Shown: piece after piece, positions 56,659-64,000 of the stretch
Numbering within the stretch: position 1 is the first letter of the stretch
Layout: each line of letters begins with the position of its first letter
NCBI GenBank assembly: GCA_037953745.1
Contig: JBAKBP010007931.1
Span: 31,398 to 95,397, forward strand
Direction: 5' to 3'
Length of the DNA: 64,000 nt
Source of the DNA: Lithodes maja
Taxonomy: Eukaryota; Arthropoda; Malacostraca; Decapoda; Lithodidae
The notes under the pieces: generated by a model
What the model was told of the DNA's origin: nothing
Seen by the model: only the letters and a program-made list of their open reading frames with translations
The model's database searches: none
Made by a program: the position numbers and the translations under genes

Positions 56659-57897
56659 TTGAGTCATAAGCAGGGAAGCCCCCTGGGGGTCCTGTTCGCC
56701 AATTTCTTCATGGGAACTATCGAAGAGGAACTCCTGGCTGCCCACCGGCCCACTGTCTACTGCAGGTACATCGATGATATCTTCGTGCGGGTGAAGGACC
56801 TGGGCGAACTCAGGGACCTCCAGCAGCGCTTCATGGCCGCCTCCGGACTCAACTTCACATACGAAGAAACCACCGATGGACATCTACCCTTCCTCGACCT
56901 CCTTGTCTCCCTCCACGACCACGGCTTCAAAACTACAGTATACACCAAACCTACTAACAATGGCCAATGTCTTAATGGGGAAAGTGAATGCCCTAAACGA
57001 TACCATCAGTCCACCATCGCCGCCTATGTCAGGAGAGCCCTCACCCATTGCACCACCTGGAATGACACACACAATGAATTGGAAAGGCTCACCCAGGTCC
57101 TAGTCAACAATGGGTATTCCAACACTGACGTCACCAATGCCATCAACCACCACCTAGAAAAATGGTACAAACAAGGCCCCCCTAGCACCAACCCGGCCAA
57201 TGACATTACATTTTTCTACAGAAACTACATATCTTCCGACCACACAACAGACGAATCCATTTTGAAAGAAATAATTCACAAAAACGTCCTCCCCACCAAC
57301 CCTGACAATAAAATAAAACTCATTATTTACTACAAATCTCCTAAGACCTCCAACCTTGTCCTCCGTAACCGCCCCATTTCCATCAACCAACCGAAAGACG
57401 ATCATGTGATATACCAGCATATTTGCACCTCTGGGGACTGCGGACCCCTATCCTATGTTGGAATGACACAGACTCGCCTTTCCCGTCGACTAACCCTCCA
57501 CCTTCAATCTGGCGCTATAAAAGATCACTATCAAGCCCCCCACCATCTTGCCCTAACTCGCGCCGACCTAGACAAACAAACTACCATACTCGACAAAGAA
57601 TCAGACCCCAGAAGACTAGCTATTTTAGAAGCGCTATACATCCAAACGCTCAACCCCAGCATCAACAACCAAACACAAGACCTTCAAATTCTTCCTTCAG
57701 GCAAGCGCTACAGGCATACTGCCCCCGTTCCTCTCGCCCTGTGCCCCCCTCCCTTACCTTTCCGCGCTCAGCACACAACTGACAACACCAACCAATCACA
57801 GCCACCCACAGCCAACAAACAACCACCGATAAGATTTAGTGCCCGTCTCGTGAATAGACTGCCTTCCACCAATGAACAGCCACCCCACACCCAGTAG
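56659..57897 (+). pseudogene. Penelope-like RT plus GIY-YIG endonuclease, plus copy
   Basis: An uninterrupted frame of 412 codons starting at the inversion junction, without a credible start codon. It contains QGSPLGVLFANFFMG (RT motif B), YCRYIDDIFVRVKDL (motif C, IDD), DGHLPFLDLLVSLHD, and the GIY-YIG module: CTSGDCGPLSYVGMTQTRLS with the conserved Arg in RRLTLHLQSG. The family-typical Glu region is ILEALYIQTLNP. The N-terminal RT half (fingers and motif A) is absent, so this is a fragment although it has no stops. Confidence 0.9.
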
Positions 57898-58181
57898 CTC
57901 CGCCCACCTACCTTTTCTTGATCCTCGAATTTTGTATAAATATGTTGCTTTGTCCTTATTCTAATCATTACCTGTCCATTCCCTGAAGATGCAAGATGTT
58001 TACTTGTGAAACGTTGGATCCACCATGAATTTTGCTAACCTGTTGTACCTCATCTCTGAACCCCAGAGGAAAATTGTTAGAACTATTGAAAGCTGTAACA
58101 ATAAAATCCTGAATGCTTAAACTGCTGTTGCCTTTAACCTCGTCTGTTTAAAAGAGAATCTATTACCTGGCTATACTAACA

Positions 58182-58203
<22 letters not shown>
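58182..58203. repeat. (TA)n microsatellite
   Basis: A short TA run between the Penelope-like pair and the LINE A tail. Confidence 0.94.
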
Positions 58204-58221
<18 letters not shown>

Positions 58222-61079
58222 TTTTAAGAAACAATGAACGGAGGAAGGAAAAATACAGATAAAACAAAAAGGTTCATGTACCTAAAGGCATCCTCCATTC
58301 ATAAAATGTTTGTAACAACTGGATTTAAACATTTGTAGATTGTACGTTTGTGGAAAGCAATTCGAGGGAAGTGAATTCCAAAGAGTAGTAGTTCTGGGGA
58401 TAAATGAACTCTGATAAGCAGAAGTTCTGCATTGTGGAGGAGAAAGTGTAAATTCAAGGGCGCTCTCAGCTGCCCTAGTTCTACGGGGAAAGATGTGGAG
58501 AGGCAGCACAATTGAAGCAAGTTCCTCGGAACAATTGCTGTGAAAATATCTGTAGAATAATGCAAGGGATGCAACGTTTCTTCGTATGGATAATGTAGGA
58601 AGGTCCTGTGTGATTGCAGGGTTATTGATTAATCTAATAGCTTTATTTTGAATTTTGTCCAACTGCCTCAACACAACCACTCCACTTCCACTCCACAGAG
58701 GTGAACAGTAATCCATCTGAGAACGCACATGACTTTTATATATTACGGCCAACTGCTCGTCAATGAAGAATTCTCGAACTCTGTACAGGAGTCCCAGTTT
58801 TTTAGAGGCATTCTTAACAATGCTTCTAACATAATGTGTCCAGCTCAAGTTAGTAGTTAATGTTACACCGAGAATGTCAATACAAGGGGAAGTGGGAATA
58901 TTTACATCATTAAAAAATATATGGGAGTCAGTGAGATTCTGTTGGTTAGAAAATTGAATGTACTTGGTTTTCTGTGCATTAAAGGAAACTAGATTCTTTT
59001 GTCCCCATTCATTTATTCTAGAAAGGTCCTGGTTCAGAGAAATTGCAGTGTTTATTTTTGAATTTATAAGATCGGGTTTGGTGAAAGAATTGGTAAATGT
59101 GAAGGAACTGTGGATTGTTGAGTCATCTGCGTAGGAATGTATTGGATTATGAGTGGTAGATATGAGATCATTGATATGAATGAGGAACAGAGTTGGGGCC
59201 AAAACTGATCCCTGGGGAACACCAGCATTTATTGAGTGAAATTGAGAATAAAGGCCATCTACCATTACACGTATTTTTCTGTTATGAAGATAAGAAGAAA
59301 TTAGTGGAACTAATGATGCAAGGCCGTAGTGTGACATCTTCGACAATAAGGATTGATGCCAGACTCTATCAATTGCCTTTGATATATCCAGTGCTATTGT
59401 ATGTGTTTCACCATGTTGGTCTGTAGCTTGGTTGATTTGATGCGTAAGAAGGCAAAGAATGTCTGCAGTTGATCGACATCGTCTAAAACCATATTGCCTA
59501 TCACTGATTAATTTATTATTCTCAAGATGCTTAATTATGTGATTATTTAATATAATTTCAAAGACTTTACCAAGAGTGGAAGTTATAGCTATTGGTCTGT
59601 AGTTTGATGGATCTGAAGAGGCACCTTTTTTAGGAACTGGATGGATGTTTGCTTCTTTCCAGGGTACTGGGAAGCATGAGGTATGAGTACACAGACGGAA
59701 ATGTTTTGCCAATACAGGAGCGAGCACCAAGGAGCAATTCTTAAGTACTATTGGAGGAATTTCATCTGGACCAGGAGCCTTATCTACTGAGAGATTCTGC
59801 AAAATAGTTTTGACATGTCTGGTGTGGATCTTAAGTGAGGGAATTTCAGGCGAATTAAAATTAAGTACAGGGACATCTTGATTTATTTCATCTAAGGTTG
59901 AGTTGGTGGAGAAAATATCCGCAAGAAGGTTAGCTTTACCTCGTGGGTCACTTACAAGATTGCCAGTCGGTGATTTTAATGGTGGAATGGATGAAGCAGT
60001 AGTGAAGTTGGATTTGAATGAGTTAAGAGTAGACCAAAATATTTTGTTATTATTTGGATTATTTAGAAGTTTATTTGCCTGCTTGTGGAGAAAGTTTGAT
60101 TTAGTTAGGTTTAATACAGTTTTGGCATGATTTCTGATGTTTCTAAAGTAATTAAAGGCTTCATGTGTTTTTGATCTTGTGTATGCATTGTAGGCTATTG
60201 CTTTTTGTTCAGTTACTCTAGCACAATTATGGTCAAACCATTTAGGTGAATTAGATCTTTTACTGTACTTTTGATGAGGAATAAAAGTGTCCATTCCAAT
60301 TTTTACAAAATGTTGTATGTGGCTCAATGTGGAGTGTGCATCATTAGAAAAGAAAGAGGTCCAGGGAATATCAATAAAGAAACCTTGAAGACCCTCCCAG
60401 TCTGCCCTATCGTAATACCATTTAGTCACCAAAACAGGTTCAGAGTGGGAAGGTGTGGTAGGTGATAGACAGGTGGCCTGTATCAGACAGTGATCAGAAG
60501 ATCCAAGCGGGGACCTCACTGTAACATCATAATTTTCTGAATTGGTTGTTAAAAATAAGTCCAGTAGGTGGGAATTATGATTAGGATTATCTGGTACACG
60601 GGTGGTTTGGTTGACTAGTTGAGTGAGATTAAATGAGTCTGCAAACAGCTCACATTCAAGACCAGCATCATCAGTCCTGGCTGAATGAGTGAGCCATTCA
60701 ACATTATGGACATTAAAATCACCCAACAAAGTGATTTCAGAAGAAGCATTTAAGTTGAGGACACTGAGTTGTGAGGACAGAGAATCAAAAAGACTTTGCT
60801 CTGGAGGAGTATTTGGGGAACGGTAGATGCAACATATGTATTTAAATTTACCAGCAGAAATTAATTTGTATACAGAATGATCAAAATAGGGACAATTGAA
60901 ACTAGTAACCTCCTCCAGGGCAATTTCAGATTTTGCGAAGCAACATACACTTCCTTTAGGTCTGAAATTTTGGAGCAGTTGATAACCTGGAAAATTAAAT
61001 CTAGACGTGTCAGATGTGGATGTTACTTGAGTCTCTGTCAAAAAAAGGAGAGTAGGGGATTCTGCTTGAAGAAATTGGT
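58204..61079 (-). mobile_element. LINE family A, copy 3 (nearly complete ORF2)
   Basis: Minus strand, poly(T) 58204-58227, 3' UTR with hairpin, then the ORF. It is 5'-truncated at 61079 near the start of the endonuclease, where (TA)n begins. This is the longest and least damaged copy of the family here. Confidence 0.92.
58282..61077 (-). CDS. LINE family A endonuclease and reverse transcriptase
   Basis: About 930 codons open from the truncation point; no native start codon. APE endonuclease: LLFLTETQ, YICCIYRSPNTPPEQS, LLGDFNVHNVEWL and SPLGSSDHCLIQA; the first ~25 residues with the catalytic Asn are missing. A linker with PKWFDHNCARVTEQK follows. RT: VDKAPGPDEIPPIVL, NYRPIAITSTLGKVFE, QYGFRRCRSTADIL, IALDISKAIDRVWH, AGVPQGSVLAPTLF and the catalytic SYADDSTIHSS (about 59122). 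The C-terminus has YCSPLWSGSG and TTLWNSLPSNCFP. No internal stops. Truncation of the endonuclease start makes it unlikely to act in cis. Confidence 0.92.
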   Translation of the reverse strand, partial: QFLQAESPTLLFLTETQVTSTSDTSRFNFPGYQLLQNFRPKGSVCCFAKSEIALEEVTSFNCPYFDHSVYKLISAGKFKYICCIYRSPNTPPEQSLFDSLSSQLSVLNLNASSEITLLGDFNVHNVEWLTHSARTDDAGLECELFADSFNLTQLVNQTTRVPDNPNHNSHLLDLFLTTNSENYDVTVRSPLGSSDHCLIQATCLSPTTPSHSEPVLVTKWYYDRADWEGLQGFFIDIPWTSFFSNDAHSTLSHIQHFVKIGMDTFIPHQKYSKRSNSPKWFDHNCARVTEQKAIAYNAYTRSKTHEAFNYFRNIRNHAKTVLNLTKSNFLHKQANKLLNNPNNNKIFWSTLNSFKSNFTTASSIPPLKSPTGNLVSDPRGKANLLADIFSTNSTLDEINQDVPVLNFNSPEIPSLKIHTRHVKTILQNLSVDKAPGPDEIPPIVLKNCSLVLAPVLAKHFRLCTHTSCFPVPWKEANIHPVPKKGASSDPSNYRPIAITSTLGKVFEIILNNHIIKHLENNKLISDRQYGFRRCRSTADILCLLTHQINQATDQHGETHTIALDISKAIDRVWHQSLLSKMSHYGLASLVPLISSYLHNRKIRVMVDGLYSQFHSINAGVPQGSVLAPTLFLIHINDLISTTHNPIHSYADDSTIHSSFTFTNSFTKPDLINSKINTAISLNQDLSRINEWGQKNLVSFNAQKTKYIQFSNQQNLTDSHIFFNDVNIPTSPCIDILGVTLTTNLSWTHYVRSIVKNASKKLGLLYRVREFFIDEQLAVIYKSHVRSQMDYCSPLWSGSGVVVLRQLDKIQNKAIRLINNPAITQDLPTLSIRRNVASLALFYRYFHSNCSEELASIVLPLHIFPRRTRAAESALEFTLSPPQCRTSAYQSSFIPRTTTLWNSLPSNCFPQTYNLQMFKSSCYKHFMNGGCL

Positions 61080-61082
61080 GTA

Positions 61083-61159
<77 letters not shown>

Positions 61160-61160
61160 T
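61080..61160. repeat. (TA)n microsatellite
   Basis: About 80 bp of TA with CCGGTATA and CTGTAA interruptions, at the 5' end of LINE A. Confidence 0.96.
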
Positions 61161-61487
61161 GTAAATATTACATGTCATATTCAGTAATTATTATAGGAAT
61201 CATTATTACAACTCTCATATAATTTTAAGGTATTTTACTTGCAGTGAACTATGTATATAAGCAGGGGACTGTACAATCTGGAGGTTATATCAGTGTGACT
61301 TCCTGATCTTGTATTGTCTTGTCAGTTTTATACTTCACCCAACTCAACACTGCTTGGTCTTTCAGGCATTGCCCACGTGAAACAGAATATTCCTCCACCT
61401 CTGCGGAGTGTGTACGGAAGGAAGGGGAAGGTATTGAGAGAAGTTTAGTTCACTTAGAAAGAGGACTTGGTCTCGATAATGCCCCTT
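61161..61487. other. Unassigned DNA
   Basis: Nothing recognised. Confidence 0.4.
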
Positions 61488-61745
61488 TCCCACTGGTGCG
61501 ACAACTCACGATTTTCGTCGCCGATGACTTAGTTTTGTCAAATTCGCAAGAATACGTGCGACGATCACGATTTTGACCGTTTCAAACAGATGACAAATTA
61601 TACTCGGCGAAGATGTCGCCGATGTCGGCGACGCAATCGCCGACCTTCTGCGACGTTATCGGCGAAGTGAGCGATGTTTCGCCGATGACCTCTGCGAGGG
61701 ATATCACATTTTCAAAAATATCTTGCGAAATCATGCGAGGATGAA
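61488..61745. repeat. CGAC/GTCG-rich imperfect palindromic segment
   Basis: Opens GCCCCTTTCCCACTGGTGCG and contains about a dozen CGAC, GTCG or CGGCGA blocks (for example CGCCGATGTCGGCGAC) in otherwise AT-rich surroundings. CpG is unusually frequent. It may be part of a DNA transposon end; the family is not identified. Confidence 0.45.
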
Positions 61746-62124
61746 AGAAAACTCGCTATTTAACTCGTTATTTTGGTAATTTTTAATGTGGTTTCATGTA
61801 GCAATTAGTATTGCTGAAACCCTTTTGTTTCGTGGACAAGTTTCTGAGTAAAGTACTTGTTTTTTGTTTTAGATTTAAACCGGGATTCTCTCTTTAGTAA
61901 ATTTGCCATCTCTGATTGGTTGGTGTTCAATCTTAGCATATTATTGTTTAATTTATGTTTATCTTATTTGCATAGATAAGTTCTTAATTTGTAACTCAAT
62001 TGTTTTAAATATTCATTGATTAGTTTCACTATACACTTCGAGTGTTCGTTTTCTTTATATATAAATATTAAAATTTTTAGAACCCGTTCTTTTGTATGAT
62101 TCTAGAGTGTATACTCTATTTTAG
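61746..62124. other. Unassigned AT-rich DNA
   Basis: Nothing recognised. Confidence 0.4.
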
Positions 62125-62210
62125 GTTCTGTACTGCTCCTGAAGATGGCTCCGTGAGGTGCCGAAAATTCGAAAAATAAAGTTCAAGATGTTTCCTCTTT
62201 TCCATCCTTA
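62125..62210 (+). mobile_element. Penelope-like 3' end remnant
   Basis: CTGAAGATGGCTCC, GTGA, GGTGCCGAAAA forms the same hairpin-GAAA arrangement as the Penelope-like 3' ends at 57985 and 55060, with a different stem sequence, followed by AATAAAG and then (TA)n. No coding part is seen. Confidence 0.45.
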
Positions 62211-62240
62211 TCCTATATATATATATATATATATATATAT
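62211..62240. repeat. (TA)n microsatellite
   Basis: A TA run of about 28 bp. Confidence 0.94.
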
Positions 62241-62633
62241 GGGGCGTAGTCACATCTCCTACACAACTACAAAAGTTGGAGTACTGCCACATATCCTACA
62301 CATAGTCGGTCATATTTCCTACACAAAAACAAGTAGCCAGCACATTTCCTACACCAAAACTGAGTACCCAGCATATCTCCTACACCAAACGGTGCATCCG
62401 GCATAACTCCTACAATTATACTGTCATATCTCCTACAATATTTATTCTGATACTGAGTACCCAGCATATCTCCTACACCACACGGTGCATCCGGCATAAC
62501 TCCTACAATTATACTGTCATATCTCCTACAATATTTATTCTGATACTGAGTACCCAGCATATCTCCTACACCACACGGTGCATCCGGCATAACTCCTACA
62601 ATTATACTGTCATATCTCCTACAATTCTGATAC
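62241..62633 (+). repeat. CATATCTCCTACA repeat array with 93-bp tandem units
   Basis: Thirteen copies of a degenerate CAYATYTCCTACA motif. From 62361 they are organised in three 93-bp tandem units (starts at 62361, 62454 and 62547), the last partial. Because 93 is divisible by three, a 31-residue repeat frame is open on the minus strand, but nothing suggests that it is a gene. The motif recurs in reverse orientation at 63855-64000. Confidence 0.9.
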
Positions 62634-62891
62634 ATGATGAGTGCTCATCAATGCGATTACGTGGCATTATGCAGTATGCAGTAAAGAATACAAAACGCTG
62701 GAGAATAATTATATATGTGGGATTTTTTTTTATTTCTCTTTAAAAAGATAAGTCTATAAAATGAAACTGTAAACCCACATGATCAGTGCTCATCAACACG
62801 ATCACGTGGCATTATGCATTATGTAGGAAATAATACAAAACGCTGGAGAATATATATGTGGGAAATGTTTTTATTTCTCTTCAAAAATCTA
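62634..62891. repeat. 145-bp tandem duplication, second copy split by a MITE
   Basis: Unit 1 is 62634-62778; unit 2 starts at 62779 (ATGATCAGTGCTCATCAAC), breaks at the MITE and finishes at 63387-63402 with AATGAAACTGTAAACC. Shared blocks include GTGGCATTATGCA and ACAAAACGCTGGAGAAT. Confidence 0.88.
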
Positions 62892-63386
62892 TTAACCCTT
62901 AACTTACGGCACGCAACATATGTCGAGTGAAATAAATTTGGACTATGTGGCGGTGCACGACATCTGTCGACGCCATTTTCAGCACGTAATGTTGCTGAGA
63001 GAGAGAGCTGAGCGGTGGGACGAGCGTAGCAACCCTATGACCGCTCCCCACCACCGCGGTGGACATACTGAACTGTATTCTACTTTCCCCCCCCCCCCCC
63101 CCTTTCTCACTCGCTACACAGGGAATTATGTAAGGAAATTACCTTATTTCAGGGTTTTTGCACTCGTGTTGCACGATCGTTGCAAGAGAACCAGTGGTCG
63201 TACAAGGATGGTTCGGGTGTCATTGGAAAGCTCTGTTTACGCCCTTTCAGGGATAGATACTTGTTTTACACTCTGGGTCTTATTTAGGCATGAATATGAT
63301 CACGTAAACAACCCTATTTAGGGTTAAAAAAAAAACGCTGTGCGGTACGGTCAAATAGACCGCCTAGGCCGCCAATAAGGTGTTAA
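62892..63386 (+). mobile_element. piggyBac-type MITE, copy 3
   Basis: 495 bp between TTAA at 62892-62895 and 63383-63386, with inverted ends TTAACCCTTAACTTACGGC and TTAACACCTTATTGGCGGC. Aligned with unit 1 of the surrounding duplication, it interrupts unit 2 cleanly. The interior contains poly(C) (63090-63103) and is non-coding. Confidence 0.88.
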
Positions 63387-63402
63387 AATGAAACTGTAAA
63401 CC

Positions 63403-63854
63403 AGTTAAAATTGTATTTCGTGAGACTTTAATTTTTTTCAAATGAATACCTCAAGCCTGTCATGAATGATTGTACGACAAGTGGGACATTTTGCAGAGTT
63501 GTTATTATCCATTATCCATTATATCCCAAACGTGACCGAAAATCCAATTTGTCCTAAATATAATATGAAAAAGGTATATTACATCTATTAAGTATATCGA
63601 TGGTGAATTACCTTTCTAATTGGTCTAAGATGGGCTTGTCACTACCAATATAATATCACGAATATGGGACACTTTGGACAATATAAAGTTTATGTAATTA
63701 AATTCAGACCGATTTTATCGTGGCCTACAGGTTTCTTATACCATGTATTTCATTCCTATATGTGTCTAAATGCGCGTAAAAATGTATTACTGATCCTGAA
63801 AAAGACAAAATATAGCGCCGAGTACAGACAGAGGCTCCTCCCTGTATACACGGC
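63403..63854. other. Unassigned AT-rich DNA
   Basis: No gene or repeat recognised. Confidence 0.4.
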
Positions 63855-64000
63855 AGTGTAGGAAATGTGACTGTATAGATTTTTGTGTGTAGGAGATATG
63901 CTGTATCTCTGTAGGAAATATGTCACTACACTAAAATCTGCTAAATTTGTAGGAGATGTGACGTGTAGGAAATATGCAGTATACAGGGTGTAGGAAATGT
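63855..64000 (-). repeat. Inverted array of the TCCTACA motif (runs off the window)
   Basis: At least six copies of TGTAGGARATRTG, the reverse complement of the motif at 62241-62633, continuing to the window edge. Confidence 0.85.

Noticed and set aside
55158..57897. GIY-YIG motif as a homing endonuclease or UvrC-like repair gene
   Set aside because: It is fused to a Penelope-type RT in both copies, so it is the element's own endonuclease.
62267..62635. Minus-strand protein with three 31-residue repeats
   Set aside because: It follows from a 93-bp tandem DNA repeat divisible by three; no start context, splice sites or known fold.

Overview
This window is eukaryotic, repeat-dense DNA with no host gene that I can recognise. 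Nearly all coding sequence belongs to transposable elements. Long (TA)n, (CT)n/(GA)n and (AC)n arrays, CR1-like, RTE-like and other APE-type LINEs, Penelope-like, DIRS, Ty3/Gypsy and piggyBac elements occur together. That mix suggests an arthropod, most likely a decapod crustacean. The taxon is inferred from the repeat content; no host marker gene confirms it.

Layout. 1-1.75 kb: a 25-bp minisatellite split by a 5'-truncated CR1-like LINE. 1.8-9.1 kb: a decayed Ty3/Gypsy pol (RNase H, integrase) split at a TTAA by a ~4-kb piggyBac-like transposon, which carries a first exon and last exon of transposase but no middle. 9.6-14 kb: two copies of LINE family A in opposite orientation, one flanked by a 123-bp direct duplication. 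14.3-20.6 kb: a minus-strand CR1-like LINE (ORF1 esterase fragment, endonuclease, RT) interrupted by an apparently intact plus-strand LINE whose ORF starts with a signal-like segment and a 2A-type GDIEVNPGP motif. 20.6-28 kb: LINE family B fragments, a piggyBac-type MITE, a mariner-like MITE and (TA)n/(CT)n arrays. 28.2-38.9 kb: a complete minus-strand LTR element with ~98% identical LTRs, a CTTG target duplication and the domain order gag-protease-integrase-RT-RNase H (Gmr1-like). TTAA-type MITEs sit in its RT and in one LTR.

39-41.8 kb is mostly unassigned, with a TTAA MITE and simple repeats. From 41.8 to 61.1 kb four retroelement insertions lie end to end, separated only by (TA)n: a plus-strand LINE B carrying a ~10-kb DIRS element with inverted terminal repeats and an internal complementary region; a minus-strand LINE B; a head-to-head pair of Penelope-like elements; and a minus-strand LINE A with a ~930-codon open frame. 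61-64 kb holds a CGAC-rich segment, a 93-bp tandem repeat built on a CATATCTCCTACA motif, a duplicated 145-bp unit split by a TTAA MITE, and an inverted array of the same motif running off the end.

No element depends on another in an obvious pathway; the relations are nested insertions. Several can be ordered in time: Gypsy before piggyBac; CR1-like before the 2A LINE; LINE B before DIRS before its RTE insertions; Gmr1-like LTR element before its RT MITE. The strongest candidates for current or recent activity are the 2A LINE (16073-18949), the LTR element and LINE A at 58.2-61.1 kb.
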